Of a stretch of 64,000 nt of DNA, positions 1 to 10,014 are shown piece after piece. The notes below the pieces were generated by a model that was not told the DNA's origin, searched no databases, and worked only from the letters and a program-made list of their open reading frames with translations. This DNA is from Brevibacterium sp. CCUG 69071 (GTDB lineage Bacteria; Actinomycetota; Actinomycetes; Actinomycetales; Brevibacteriaceae), in assembly GCF_021023135.1 (NCBI RefSeq), contig NZ_PGFV01000001.1, positions 1 to 64,000 of the forward strand, read 5' to 3'. Position 1 is the stretch's first letter; each line of letters begins with the position of its first letter. Position numbers and translations under genes: made by a program.

Positions 1-118
1 CGGTGGTGATAGTGGTGGGGAAACGCCCGGTTAACCGTTCCGATCCCGGTAGCTAAGCCCATTTCATGCTGATGGTACTGCAACTTGGTGGTTGTGGGAG
101 AGTAGGTGACTGCCGCAA
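1..118 (+). rRNA. rrf: 5S ribosomal RNA, 5' end cut by the window
   Basis: This is a 5S rRNA that lacks only its first few bases. Three conserved 5S stretches are visible: AAACGCCCGGTTA near position 21, GGTAGCTAAGCCC near 48, and the loop E pair GCTGATGGTACTGC (near 68) with GTGGGAGAGTAGG (near 95). The 3' strand ending in ACTGCCGCAAT would pair with a 5' end ATTGCGGTGGT, whose start lies just outside the window. It is presumably the last gene of an rRNA operon, since a strong terminator follows at once. The 3' end is placed by helix I pairing and could be off by one or two bases. Confidence 0.95.
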
Positions 119-130
119 TATTTTTTGATG

Positions 131-168
131 GGGAGGGTGTCTCGCATTTGGTTGCGAGGCACCCTCCC
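131..168 (+). terminator. Rho-independent terminator of the rRNA operon
   Basis: A 15-bp stem (131-145 with 154-168, one G-U pair) closes an 8-nt loop and is followed by TTTCTT. It lies directly after the 5S gene. The T6 run at 120-125 before the stem could help termination from the opposite direction. Confidence 0.9.
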
Positions 169-303
169 TTTCTTGCATTCACAGGTCGTTTCCCGTCGAT
201 GGCCTTGCCTGCACCGATTGTTCGCCTAACTCCGAGCAGAATCAGGCCCGACTCTGCTCGAAGATGGCCAAACAATCGCAGTGAGGGCGGTTCTCGCCGC
301 TGC
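169..303. other. Intergenic stretch, nothing recognised
   Basis: Spacer between the rRNA terminator and the end of the convergent acetyltransferase gene. I see no hairpin, start codon with ribosome site or promoter-like hexamer that I would defend. Confidence 0.5.
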
Positions 304-957
304 TCACGACTCGGTGAGCCCGATGAAACGACGGAACACCTCGGCGCCTTCGACGGATATCTTATCTTCGTCCTCCGTGAGAGCGGCAGCGTCGAGGACC
401 ATGCCATGCTCCGTGCGGGCCCGGCCGTCCTGGGCGACGGCTCTGTGCCCACCGTTGGGGGCGTAGCCGAGCTTCTCGGATACACGACGACTGGCCTCAT
501 TCCCGTCGAAATAGGCAGTCTCGAATCGTGCGGCCGAGAATTCCTCAGCGAAGGCTCGGACCACCGCGGCCCTCATCCTCGTCCCGATGCCGTGCCCCTG
601 TTCCTGTCGGGCCAGCCAAGATCCGGTGGTCACTGTGCGCGTCTTGAGGTAATCCTTCGCGCTTACCCCTTGCACCCCGACGACCCGTCCGGAGGCCCTG
701 ACAGCGAATTCGACGGTCCAGTCCTCAGGTGTGAATTTGGCACGCGTCGACCATTGGTACTGGGCGATGGACCGGGCAATCGAGACATCGTTCCCGGTAT
801 CCCAGTCGACGAGGAATGCTTGCACTCCGTCTCGGCGGACCCCGCCTCGCGCGATCTCAGCCAGCTCCGGATAGTCGGATTCTCTGATCGGGGACAGTTC
901 GATGTCGCCCGAGCGGATGGTCAGGGCGAACGGCGGCCAGATTTCATGGAGATCCAT
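304..957 (-). CDS. GNAT-family N-acetyltransferase (RimJ/RimL-like)
   Basis: A 217-residue GNAT-fold acetyltransferase that would move an acetyl group from acetyl-CoA to an unidentified amine. The acetyl-CoA loop is visible as RQEQGHGIGTRMRAAV near residues 117-132, the Q/RxxGxG/A pattern of motif A. The C-terminal NEASRRVSEKLGY near 153-165 is the usual GNAT motif B. Length and the two motifs fit the RimJ/RimL branch, but the substrate cannot be read from sequence. The ATG at 957 is chosen because a -10 hexamer TAATAT (969-964) stands 6 nt before it, which predicts a leaderless mRNA. It stands alone, divergent from gdhA. Confidence 0.85.
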   Translation of the reverse strand: MDLHEIWPPFALTIRSGDIELSPIRESDYPELAEIARGGVRRDGVQAFLVDWDTGNDVSIARSIAQYQWSTRAKFTPEDWTVEFAVRASGRVVGVQGVSAKDYLKTRTVTTGSWLARQEQGHGIGTRMRAAVVRAFAEEFSAARFETAYFDGNEASRRVSEKLGYAPNGGHRAVAQDGRARTEHGMVLDAAALTEDEDKISVEGAEVFRRFIGLTES

Positions 958-977
958 GGCCCGATATTAGACGATGA

Positions 978-2444
<1,467 letters not shown>

Positions 2445-2460
2445 GCCTGCGCACCGCTGA

Positions 2461-2715
2461 TTGAATCAGAATCCAGCAGATTCAGGTTCAGTCAGACTCA
2501 GGTTCAAGACGGGTTGATTCAGGTTCGATCAGATTCAGGGTCCATCGCCTGATCCGCAGCATCCTCCGGGATGCGCAGATCAGAGCGGTGGGCCCTGAAC
2601 TCATTCACTAACTCATTCACTAACTCATTCACTGTCGAGTCAGCGCGCAGTCGAGTCAGCCGCGCAGTCGAGTCCGCGCACTGTCGAGTCCTCGCACTGT
2701 GGAATCAGCGCGGAC
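2461..2715. repeat. Degenerate short tandem repeats between gdhA and the flavin reductase gene
   Basis: Three repeat types are stacked. From 2478 to 2545 the word GATTCAGGTTC recurs in degenerate form. At 2598-2633 AACTCATTCACT is present three times without a mismatch. From 2634 to about 2715 a 16-17 bp unit beginning GTCGAGTC recurs about five times with decay, the last copy reaching the end of the flavin reductase gene. No gene is visible in the spacer. Confidence 0.85.
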
Positions 2716-3220
2716 CGATCGTGCCGTATCCCTTGCGCCAGCGCAGCAGCGGTCGGCTCGTCCCCGCCCTCTCACCGGCACCCTGGGAGATGACTTCGCC
2801 GACCACGAGGTTGTGGGTGGCCACCTCGAGCACCTCGGTGGTGCGCAGCTCGAACCAGGCGATCGCCTCGGCGAGCACCGGCTGCCCGGCCTGCGGCGCG
2901 GGAAAGGTGTCGATGCCCTTGAGCGAGCCGTAGAGGGGCTGGCCCGGCGCGCCCAGGCGCTCAGAGATGTCCCGTTGGGAGGAATTCAGCAGCGAAATCG
3001 CGAAATATTCGCTCGTCTCCAGGGTCTCCATCATCCGCGAACCGCTGTAGATGCTCACCGCCATGGTCGGGGGATCATAGGAGACATCGAGGAACGAGTC
3101 GACTGTGATCGCATGCAGGGCGCTGCCGCGCTTCGCCGACACCACCGCCACGGCGGCTGCGATGTCGTCGCTGAGCTCGCGATAGCGCTCTGTGAGGGAA
3201 TCCTCGTGAGTTCGGTCCAT
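2705..3220 (-). CDS. Flavin reductase-like FMN-binding protein
   Basis: A 171-residue protein of the flavin reductase-like split-barrel family, which reduces FMN or FAD with NAD(P)H or serves as the reductase half of a two-component monooxygenase. Family marks are the HAITVDSFLDVSYDPPTM stretch near residues 41-58, the YFAISLLNSSQ segment near 76-86, and the C-terminal PLLRWRKGYGTI. The partner oxygenase, if any, is not next to it. ATG 3220 is chosen over ATG 3229 because the -10 TAGAAT (3233-3228) lies 7 nt before 3220. The start is only 31 bp from the divergent DUF3039 start. Confidence 0.85.
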   Translation of the reverse strand: MDRTHEDSLTERYRELSDDIAAAVAVVSAKRGSALHAITVDSFLDVSYDPPTMAVSIYSGSRMMETLETSEYFAISLLNSSQRDISERLGAPGQPLYGSLKGIDTFPAPQAGQPVLAEAIAWFELRTTEVLEVATHNLVVGEVISQGAGERAGTSRPLLRWRKGYGTIGPR

Positions 3221-3227
3221 GACACTC

Positions 3228-3245
3228 ATTCTAGGCAACTACAAT
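3228..3245. promoter_or_regulatory. Back-to-back leaderless promoters
   Basis: The minus-strand -10 TAGAAT (3233-3228) serves ATG 3220, and the plus-strand -10 TACAAT (3240-3245) serves ATG 3252. The two hexamers are 6 bp apart. The -35 region of each promoter therefore falls in the other gene's first codons. Confidence 0.65.
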
Positions 3246-3251
3246 GGAGCC

Positions 3252-3506
3252 ATGACCTATCCAGCTTCAGGCGGTTCAGCAACGATCGAACGCGAGCAGT
3301 CCGAGCAGCTTGTCGAACCCGGAGACCATGAACGCTTCAGCCACTATGCGCCGAAGGACAAGATCATGGAGTCCATGGTGACAGGGACTCCACTCATCGC
3401 CCTGTGCGGGAAGGTCTGGGTGCCCACCCGCGATCCGGAGCGGTTCCCGATCTGCCCGAAGTGCAAAGAGATCTACGCCTCGATGTCTGAAGGACCCAAG
3501 GAGTAG
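3252..3506 (+). CDS. DUF3039 family protein
   Basis: An 84-residue protein of the actinobacterial DUF3039 family, function unknown. Its core carries one cysteine in ALCGKVWVPTRD (near residue 52) and a CPKC pair near 68-71, a plausible metal site. It ends 0 bp before the helicase start, so the two genes are surely co-transcribed, and the pairing with a DEAD/DEAH helicase is common in actinobacteria. The ATG at 3252 is supported by TACAAT 6 nt upstream. Confidence 0.85.
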   Translation: MTYPASGGSATIEREQSEQLVEPGDHERFSHYAPKDKIMESMVTGTPLIALCGKVWVPTRDPERFPICPKCKEIYASMSEGPKE

Positions 3507-5291
3507 ATGTCCGCGGAACGTCTCCCAGGGACCTCCGCTGCTGAACAGCTTCCACCGGCTTTCCCCGAACGTGCGGCGTGGGGAACGGCCGGAAAGCTGC
3601 GTGCGTGGCAGGCTGAGGCTCTCGATCTGTACTTTGAGCAGCAGCCGAAGGACTTCCTCGCAGTGGCGACCCCCGGAGCGGGAAAGACCACCTTCGCGCT
3701 CCGCCTCGCGGCCGAACTTCTGGCACAGCGGGTCGTCAACAGAATCACCGTGGTCGCCCCCACCGAACACCTCAAGGTGCAGTGGGCCGACTCGGCTGCC
3801 CGCGTCGGCATCAGACTCGATCCGCACTTCAAGAACTCACAGGGCAAGCACGCCCCCGGGTTCCACGGCGTCGCCCTGACCTATGCCCAGGTGGCGGCCA
3901 AACCCGTCCTCCACCACAATCGCACCGCGGCCGGTCGCACCCTCGTCATCCTCGATGAGGTCCATCACGGCGGCGACGCCCTGTCCTGGGGCGACGCCGT
4001 ACGGGAGGCCTTCGGCCCGGCCGTTCGCCGACTCTCCCTGACCGGTACGCCGTTCCGCTCGGACACCTCGCCGATCCCGTTCGTCACCTATGCGCCGGAC
4101 GAGAACGGGATCCGCACCTCGGTGGCGGACTACTCCTATGGATACGGACGAGCCCTGAAGGACTCCGTCGTCCGCCCCGTGCTCTTCCTCGCCTACGCCG
4201 GCGCCATGTCCTGGCGGACGAAGGCCGGTGACGAGATGTCCCACGTCCTCGGCGAGGAGACGACGAAGGACATCAACGCCCAGGCATGGCGGACCGCCCT
4301 CGACCCGAAGGGCGACTGGATCCCCGCCGTGCTCAAGGCCGCGGACCTCCGGCTGACCGAGGTGCGACGCACCGTTAATGACGCCGGCGGACTCGTCATC
4401 GCCACCGATCAGGAGTCCGCCCGCGCCTACGCGAAGCGCCTGCACGAGATCACCGGCGAGAAGCCGACCGTCGTACTCTCCGACGAAGTCGGTGCCTCCG
4501 AGCGGATCGAGAAGTTCCAGAACTCGACCGACCGGTGGATGGTCGCCGTCCGGATGGTCTCCGAAGGCGTCGACGTGCCCCGACTGTGCGTTGGGGTCTA
4601 CGCGACCTCCTCGTCGACCCCGCTGTTCTTCGCCCAGGCCATCGGACGTTTCGTCCGTGCCCGCAAACGCGGAGAGACCGCCTCGGTGTTCCTGCCCTCC
4701 GTGCCGATCCTGCTGGCCCTGGCCAACACGATGGAGGTCGAACGCGACCACGCGCTCGACCGCCCGAAGAACGAGGACGAGAACGATGTCGTCGTCTTCG
4801 ACGAACAGGCCATGGAGCAGGCCAACCGGAGCGAAGGCGCCTCGGCTGACCAGCTCGGCTCCTTCGAAGCCCTCGGCGCCGAAGCCCTGTTCGACCGGGT
4901 GCTCTTCGACGGCGGCGAATTCGGCACCGGCGGAGCGATCGGCTCCGAAGACGAACTCGACTTCATCGGCATCCCCGGCCTGCTCGAACCCGACCAGGTC
5001 CACGAACTCCTGCGTACCCAGCAGGCCAGGCAGGCCCAGCGGAAGACCGCAGCGGCACCGCCGGCGCCCGAAGTCGAGACGAGCGAACTCGACCACCGGG
5101 CGATGAAGGAGGAGCGCAATCAGCTCCAGAGCCTCGTCGGGGCCTGGTCGAGGCGGACGGGTACGCCGCACAAGACCGTCCACGTCGAACTCCGCAAAGC
5201 CTGCGGCGGTCCGGCCGTCGCCCAAGCCACCCGGGAACAGATCCAGGCGAGGATCGCCAAGCTGCAGGGCTGGTTCGTCGGCAAGAAGTGA
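3507..5291 (+). CDS. SF2 DEAD/DEAH-box helicase
   Basis: A 594-residue superfamily 2 helicase. The Walker A motif ATPGAGKTT lies near residues 54-62, motif II DEVHH at 150-154, motif III SLTGTPFR near 178-185, and motif VI AIGRFVRARKRG near 379-390. This resembles the restriction-type (ResIII/RadD-like) group, which remodels nucleic acid with ATP. The C-terminal 130 residues are charged, with no recognised domain, ending near a Lys-rich tail. The ATG directly follows the DUF3039 stop and so depends on translational coupling. The nucleic acid substrate is not known. Confidence 0.88.
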   Translation: MSAERLPGTSAAEQLPPAFPERAAWGTAGKLRAWQAEALDLYFEQQPKDFLAVATPGAGKTTFALRLAAELLAQRVVNRITVVAPTEHLKVQWADSAARVGIRLDPHFKNSQGKHAPGFHGVALTYAQVAAKPVLHHNRTAAGRTLVILDEVHHGGDALSWGDAVREAFGPAVRRLSLTGTPFRSDTSPIPFVTYAPDENGIRTSVADYSYGYGRALKDSVVRPVLFLAYAGAMSWRTKAGDEMSHVLGEETTKDINAQAWRTALDPKGDWIPAVLKAADLRLTEVRRTVNDAGGLVIATDQESARAYAKRLHEITGEKPTVVLSDEVGASERIEKFQNSTDRWMVAVRMVSEGVDVPRLCVGVYATSSSTPLFFAQAIGRFVRARKRGETASVFLPSVPILLALANTMEVERDHALDRPKNEDENDVVVFDEQAMEQANRSEGASADQLGSFEALGAEALFDRVLFDGGEFGTGGAIGSEDELDFIGIPGLLEPDQVHELLRTQQARQAQRKTAAAPPAPEVETSELDHRAMKEERNQLQSLVGAWSRRTGTPHKTVHVELRKACGGPAVAQATREQIQARIAKLQGWFVGKK

Positions 5292-5345
5292 GAGCCGGGC
5301 GCCGGAGTTCTCCGTCCCGGGCAGTGTCAGCCGCGGGAAGAGCCC

Positions 5346-6665
5346 TCAGCCCTGGTAGAACACGGTCGGAATCGCCGGTTCCCCGTCCTGCAGCCGCCGC
5401 GCCGATCGCGGCAACTCGGCCAGGGACTCATCGTGCCTGGCACACGCCTTCGTCACGCCGTCGGGTCCGATGAACGAGTCGTCGATCTCCCCGTTGACGA
5501 CGAGGTCGACGCTCAGGGCGCGACCGTCACCGAGATCGTCGGGCAGGGTGGGAATTCCGACGGCCTCTTCGACGGCGATGGCCCCATCGATGATCCGCAG
5601 AGCGTCCTTGTGCCCGCCGCGGGAGGGCTTGCCCGTCGAATTCTTCGCCACCGCGGTCCACGTTCCCGCTTCGTCGGCGCGGGCGACCAGTTTGTACACC
5701 AGCCCCGCCGCCGGGGCACCCGAACCCGTGACCACGCGGGTGCCGACCCCATAGGAGTCGACGGGGGAGGCTGCCAGCGCCGCGATCGCGTATTCGTCGA
5801 GATCGCTGGTCACGGTGATGGTGGTGTCATGGGCGCCGAGGCGGTCGAGGCCGGCTCGGACCTCACTGGCCTGTTCGACGAGGTCGCCCGAGTCGATGCG
5901 CACCCCGCCCAGCCGATTGCCGGCGAGATCGATAGCGGTCGCCAGCGCCTCCTCGACGTCGTAGGTGTCGAGCAGAAGGGTGGTGTCGGTGCCGAGTGAC
6001 TTCAGCTGCGCGGCGAAGGCCTCCCGCTCCGAGTCATGGAGGAGGGTGAAGGAATGGGCGGAGGTGCCTATCGTGCGCAGCCCGTACTTGAGTCCCGCTG
6101 CGAGATTCGAGGTGGAGGCGAAACCGCCGATCACAGCGGCCCGCGCCGCCGCGACGGCGGCGTGCTCGTTCGTCCGTCGCCCGCCCATCTCCGCGCAGGG
6201 CCGGTCGCCGGCCGCCTGCGCCATGCGAGAGGCCGCCGAGGCGACCGCGCAGTCGTAGTTCATCGCTGAGAGGATGAGCGTTTCGAGGATGACGCCCTCG
6301 GCGAAGTTCGCCTCGATCGTGAGCAGCGGGGAACCCGGGAAGTAGATCTCGCCCTCGGCATATCCGCGGATGGTGCCCGAGAACGAGTAGTTCGCGAGCC
6401 AGTCGATGGTCCGCGCATCGACGATCTGCTCCCGGCTGAGGTAGGACAGCTCCGCATCGTCGAAGCGGAAGTCCCTGATCATCTCGAGGATCCGACCGGT
6501 GCCGGCGACGACTCCGTAGCGGCGACCGGCGGGCAGGCTGCGACCGAAGACTTCGAACAGGCTCCTGCGGTGAGCGGCGCCCGATTCCAAGGCGGCCTGC
6601 ACCATTGTCAATTCGTACTGATCGGTGAAGAAGGCAGTCGAATCAGCGCGTGTGAGATCACTCAT
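5346..6665 (-). CDS. pncB: Nicotinate phosphoribosyltransferase
   Basis: A 439-residue enzyme that joins nicotinate to PRPP, with ATP hydrolysis, in NAD salvage. Marks include the N-terminal FFTDQYELTMVQA (residues 12-24), EMGGRRTNEHAA near 159-170, the phosphohistidine segment GTSAHSF with H204, and VRIDSGDL near 254-261. It corresponds to Rv1330c in the conserved pncB-clpS pair. ATG 6665 is supported by -10 TAAGAT (6678-6673) with a 7-nt gap, so it is probably leaderless. It converges on the helicase gene with a 54-bp gap that shows no clear terminator. Confidence 0.96.
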   Translation of the reverse strand: MSDLTRADSTAFFTDQYELTMVQAALESGAAHRRSLFEVFGRSLPAGRRYGVVAGTGRILEMIRDFRFDDAELSYLSREQIVDARTIDWLANYSFSGTIRGYAEGEIYFPGSPLLTIEANFAEGVILETLILSAMNYDCAVASAASRMAQAAGDRPCAEMGGRRTNEHAAVAAARAAVIGGFASTSNLAAGLKYGLRTIGTSAHSFTLLHDSEREAFAAQLKSLGTDTTLLLDTYDVEEALATAIDLAGNRLGGVRIDSGDLVEQASEVRAGLDRLGAHDTTITVTSDLDEYAIAALAASPVDSYGVGTRVVTGSGAPAAGLVYKLVARADEAGTWTAVAKNSTGKPSRGGHKDALRIIDGAIAVEEAVGIPTLPDDLGDGRALSVDLVVNGEIDDSFIGPDGVTKACARHDESLAELPRSARRLQDGEPAIPTVFYQG

Positions 6666-6672
6666 AGGCGCG

Positions 6673-6711
6673 ATCTTACGTCACGACAGCGTCTGTGTTC
6701 TGCCGTAAGCT
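6673..6711. promoter_or_regulatory. Divergent leaderless promoters of pncB and clpS
   Basis: Minus-strand TAAGAT (6678-6673) stands 7 nt before the pncB ATG. Plus-strand TAAGCT (6706-6711) stands 6 nt before the clpS GTG. The two -10 elements are 27 bp apart, so both -35 regions overlap in one short spacer. Confidence 0.65.
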
Positions 6712-6717
6712 GGAAAG

Positions 6718-7023
6718 GTGAGCAATCCAACGACACCAGTTCTGGAGCCGGAGGTCGACGTCCGGCCTGCGGAGGATCTGGCCAAGCCCTGGAAGACCGT
6801 AGTCTTCAACGACCCGGTCAATCTCATGAGCTATGTCAGCTACGTATTCCAGAGCTACTTCGGGTACTCCACCGAGAAGTCCCACGCGCTCATGCTCGAA
6901 GTCCACGAGAAGGGCCGGTCCGTGGTCGCCACGGGAGGGCGCGAAGCCATGGAGCGCGACACCCAAGCGATGCACGAGTTCGGTCTGTGGGCCGCGTGCC
7001 AACCCGAAACAGGATCCGACTGA
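6718..7023 (+). CDS. clpS: ATP-dependent Clp protease adaptor ClpS
   Basis: A 101-residue adaptor that hands N-degron substrates to the ClpCP protease. The core KTVVFNDPVNLMSYV near residues 26-40 and the HEKGRSVVATG stretch near 63-73 are family hallmarks. Start GTG 6718 follows TAAGCT by 6 nt. The GGAAAG just before it abuts the start codon and cannot be a ribosome site. It is first in an operon with DUF2017, the hydrolase, rph and rdgB. Confidence 0.95.
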   Translation: MSNPTTPVLEPEVDVRPAEDLAKPWKTVVFNDPVNLMSYVSYVFQSYFGYSTEKSHALMLEVHEKGRSVVATGGREAMERDTQAMHEFGLWAACQPETGSD

Positions 7024-7026
7024 CAC

Positions 7027-7611
7027 ATGGCAGCCATTGACGCTCGAGGGGACGATGTCGTCCTCAAGCTCGAGGACAACGAACGTTCCCTCATGCTCAC
7101 CGTCTTCTCCGACCTCGCGGCACTGCTCTCCGAAGGACAGGAGGGCACCGAGGGCGACGACCGTCCCGACTCGGAGAACTGGGAGGCGCGGCTCGGCCTC
7201 GTCGAGCGTCCGCGCCCCGAGGACCCGGCCCTGCTGCGGCTGTTCCCCGATGTCGACCCTGAGGACGCCGAACGCTCCGAGGAGTTCCGACGGCTCACCG
7301 AGTTCGACCTCAAACAGGCCAAGGCCCACAATGTGCGCATCGTGATGACAGGTCTGGGCCGAGGCGAGTCGATCACCCTCAGCCGCGATGAAGTGCTCGC
7401 CTGGATGAAGGGCCTCAACGATCTGCGTCTCGTCCTCGCCGTCCGCCTCGGCATCGACACCGAAGAGACGCAGGAGGCGATGTACGCCAACCGGGCGGAC
7501 CTCGGGGAGTCCGAAGAGCTGACCCTGACCCTCTACGACTTCTTGACCTGGATCCAGGATCGACTGACGACGACCCTGCTCGAGGGAATGCAGGACGGGG
7601 AGGAACGATGA
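7027..7611 (+). CDS. DUF2017 family protein
   Basis: A 194-residue protein of the actinobacterial DUF2017 family, which almost always follows clpS (Rv1332 in M. tuberculosis). Its function is not known. The N-terminal half holds DNERSLMLTVFSDLAALL (near residues 15-32), and the C-terminal half is helical, with LVLAVRLGIDTEE and LYDFLTWIQDRL. It starts 3 bp after clpS, and its stop overlaps the next ATG by 4 bp. That implies coupled translation. Confidence 0.9.
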   Translation: MAAIDARGDDVVLKLEDNERSLMLTVFSDLAALLSEGQEGTEGDDRPDSENWEARLGLVERPRPEDPALLRLFPDVDPEDAERSEEFRRLTEFDLKQAKAHNVRIVMTGLGRGESITLSRDEVLAWMKGLNDLRLVLAVRLGIDTEETQEAMYANRADLGESEELTLTLYDFLTWIQDRLTTTLLEGMQDGEER

Positions 7612-8429
7612 AGCTCACCGCCATCGGCACCTCCGGATCCTTTCCCGGACCGAACTCCGCCGCCAGCTGCTACCTCATCGAAACCGACGAGGAATCGCCG
7701 ACCCGCATCGTTCTCGACCTCGGGTCGGGCGCGCTCAGCCCGCTCCAGGCCGTCATCGACACGGATGCGCTGGACGCGGTCGTGCTCAGCCACCTCCATC
7801 CCGATCACTGCATGGACATGACCGGTCTCTACGTCAAGCGCTGCTTCGACCCGAGATTCTTCAACGGAGACATCACCGACACCGGGACGATCCGCACCCG
7901 CACCCCCGTCTACGCACCGGCCGGCGCGCAGGAGAGACTGACCCGGGCCTACTACACGGACCCGGGCAAGTCCCCGGTCGCCAACGGCGGCGACGACTCG
8001 GACCTGTCCCATGCCTTCGAATTCTTCGACATCGACCACGGGGACAGCCACCAGATCGGCAGTCTGCGGGTCGAGAGCTTCCTCGTCGACCACCCCGTCG
8101 AGGCCTATGCACTGCGCATCACCGACGTCCAGGGCCACGTCATCACCTATTCCGGTGACAGCGACGAATGCGAGAACCTCGTCGAGGCCGCACGGGGCGC
8201 CGACCTGTTCCTCTGCGAAGCCGCCTTCCAGGAGGACCGCGACACCGCCCGCGGCATCCACCTGACCGGCCGACGCGCCGGACGTGTCGCCCAGACCGCC
8301 GAGGCGGCAGCGCTCGTGCTCACCCACATTCCGTCCTGGACCGACTGCTCGATCGTCCGCGGCGAGGCCGCCGGCGAATACCGGGGACCGATCGAGCTCG
8401 CCAAGCCCGGGGCCAGCTGGACCCTCTGA
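7608..8429 (+). CDS. Metallo-beta-lactamase-fold hydrolase (Rv1339-like)
   Basis: A 273-residue MBL-fold metallohydrolase. The metal motif [10 protein letters not shown] begins at H62 (H62, H64, D66, H67). Later metal ligands are probably the D of YSGDSD near 181-186 and the H of LTHIPSW near 241-247. Position before rph and rdgB matches M. tuberculosis Rv1339, an MBL protein reported to hydrolyse cAMP. The same activity here is inference from synteny. RNase Z-like or other phosphodiesterase activity is the alternative. The murI gene that often precedes this gene is absent. Confidence 0.85.
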   Translation: MKLTAIGTSGSFPGPNSAASCYLIETDEESPTRIVLDLGSGALSPLQAVIDTDALDAVVLSHLHPDHCMDMTGLYVKRCFDPRFFNGDITDTGTIRTRTPVYAPAGAQERLTRAYYTDPGKSPVANGGDDSDLSHAFEFFDIDHGDSHQIGSLRVESFLVDHPVEAYALRITDVQGHVITYSGDSDECENLVEAARGADLFLCEAAFQEDRDTARGIHLTGRRAGRVAQTAEAAALVLTHIPSWTDCSIVRGEAAGEYRGPIELAKPGASWTL

Positions 8430-8502
8430 CTCAGGGCCCGGAGTCTCAGAGTCAGACGATCCGGCACGAATCCAATCAACCGAGAATCGAAAGAGGCAGA
8501 CA

Positions 8503-9225
8503 GTGCGCGCAGATGGACGCAAGGCCGATGAACTCCGCGAAGTGACGATCACCCGCAACTGGATCAACACCGCCGAAGGCTCCGCGCTCGTGGAGTTCGG
8601 CAACACCCGTGTGCTCTGCGCGGCCTCACTGACCGCCGGTGTGCCCCGGTGGCTCAAAGGTCAGGGACGCGGCTGGGTGACCGCCGAATACGCGATGCTC
8701 CCGCGCGCCACCGACTCCCGCAACACCCGCGAGTCCGTCAAGGGCAAGCTCGGTGGGCGCACCCACGAGATCTCCCGGCTCATCGGCCGCAGCCTGCGTG
8801 CGATCATCGATCTCGACAAGCTCGGAGAGAACACGCTCGTCCTCGACTGCGATGTCCTCCAGGCCGACGGCGGGACTCGGACCGCCTCGATCACCGGGGC
8901 CTATGTGGCGCTGGCCGACGCCATCGACAAGGGACGTTCGACCGGCATCATCCCCGCCGCGCACAACCCGATCACCGATTCGATCGCGGCGATCAGCGTC
9001 GGCATCGTGGGCGGCGAACCGGTCCTCGACCTGCCCTATGTCGAGGATTCGACGGCCGAGACCGATATGAACGTTGTGATGACCGGCTCCGGGAAGTTCG
9101 TCGAGGTCCAGGGCACCGCCGAAGGCGCACCCTTCGACCGGGACGAACTCGGCGCGCTGCTCGACCTCGCGGCCAAGGGCTGCACCGATCTCACCGCCAT
9201 CCAGTCCGAGGTCCTGGCCCGATGA
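8503..9225 (+). CDS. rph: Ribonuclease PH
   Basis: A 240-residue phosphorolytic 3'-5' exoribonuclease that trims tRNA 3' ends. Full-length marks are [11 protein letters not shown] at the start, the [18 protein letters not shown] segment near 27-44, and [16 protein letters not shown] near 174-189. GTG 8503 is chosen because it gives the family N-terminus and has AAGAGG nearby. In-frame codons further upstream encode nothing family-like. The stop overlaps the rdgB ATG by 4 bp. The 73-nt gap before it holds a weak 7-bp inverted repeat (CTGACTC/GAGTCAG). Confidence 0.95.
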   Translation: MRADGRKADELREVTITRNWINTAEGSALVEFGNTRVLCAASLTAGVPRWLKGQGRGWVTAEYAMLPRATDSRNTRESVKGKLGGRTHEISRLIGRSLRAIIDLDKLGENTLVLDCDVLQADGGTRTASITGAYVALADAIDKGRSTGIIPAAHNPITDSIAAISVGIVGGEPVLDLPYVEDSTAETDMNVVMTGSGKFVEVQGTAEGAPFDRDELGALLDLAAKGCTDLTAIQSEVLAR

Positions 9226-9827
9226 CCGCCTTCGTCCTCGCCACCCACAACGAGGGGAAGAAGCGCGAACTCCTCGCCATCCTGACCCCCGCCCTCGGCG
9301 CAGGCACCGAGGTGAGGACCGCCGGCGAGATGGGACTCGGAGACGTTCCGGAGACCGGAGTGACTTTCGCCGAGAACGCCCTGATCAAGGCCCGTGCCGC
9401 GGCCGCGGGAACCGGTCTCACGGCCATCGCCGATGATTCGGGTATCGCCGTCGACGTGCTCGGCGGGGCTCCCGGCATCTTCTCTGCCCGCTGGTCGGGT
9501 CGGCACGGCGACGATCGAGCCAACCTCGACCTGCTCCTGGCGCAGCTCTCCGACATCGCCGCCGAACACCGTGGGGCCCAGTTCCGCTGCGCCGCGGCCG
9601 CCGTGACCGCCGACGGACGCGAGTTCACCGCCGAGGGCGTCATGCCCGGGCGCCTCGCCACCGCCCCGGCCGGAGAGAACGGATTCGGCTATGATCCGAT
9701 CTTCGTCCCCGAGGGCTCCGAGCTCAGCGCCGCCGAGATGAGCGCGGAGGAGAAGAACTCCCGCTCCCACCGCAGGGTCGCCTTCGACAAGCTCGCCGCG
9801 ATCCTCGCCGAACAGTCGGGACTCTGA
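9222..9827 (+). CDS. rdgB: Non-canonical purine NTP pyrophosphatase (RdgB/HAM1)
   Basis: A 201-residue enzyme that hydrolyses dITP, ITP and XTP to monophosphates and so keeps them out of nucleic acids. Marks are [12 protein letters not shown] near residues 5-16, [13 protein letters not shown] near 48-60, [16 protein letters not shown] near 68-83 and [12 protein letters not shown] near 150-161. ATG 9222 overlaps the rph stop. It is last in the clpS-led operon. Downstream, at 9835-9875, a GCCTCAGGGCAGGGG word is directly repeated. Confidence 0.95.
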   Translation: MTAFVLATHNEGKKRELLAILTPALGAGTEVRTAGEMGLGDVPETGVTFAENALIKARAAAAGTGLTAIADDSGIAVDVLGGAPGIFSARWSGRHGDDRANLDLLLAQLSDIAAEHRGAQFRCAAAAVTADGREFTAEGVMPGRLATAPAGENGFGYDPIFVPEGSELSAAEMSAEEKNSRSHRRVAFDKLAAILAEQSGL

Positions 9828-9924
9828 AGCCGGGCCTCAGGGCAGGGGGCGCCGCCTCAGGGCAGGGGATGCCGCCTCCGGCCGCCATGTGAACAGGACC
9901 GCCTCGTCTGCTGAGATCTTCGGT

Positions 9925-9930
9925 TAGACT
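9925..9930 (+). promoter_or_regulatory. -10 element of the peptide transporter operon
   Basis: TAGACT stands 6 nt before an ATG at 9937 that is in frame with the substrate-binding protein. The lipoprotein start at 10015 has its own ribosome site. The promoter therefore gives either a 78-nt leader or a leaderless N-terminally extended product. Confidence 0.55.
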
Positions 9931-10014
9931 CTGACCATGCCCGGTGACGAACTCGTTCACCGTGGTCAGAGGGCTCAGGATCCCCGCTGCGGGACCGGCG
10001 AAACGAGGAGAGCG

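Noticed and set aside
2598..2715. Tandem repeats considered as a CRISPR array
   Set aside because: Units are 12-17 bp with no unique spacers of constant length, and no cas gene is in the window.
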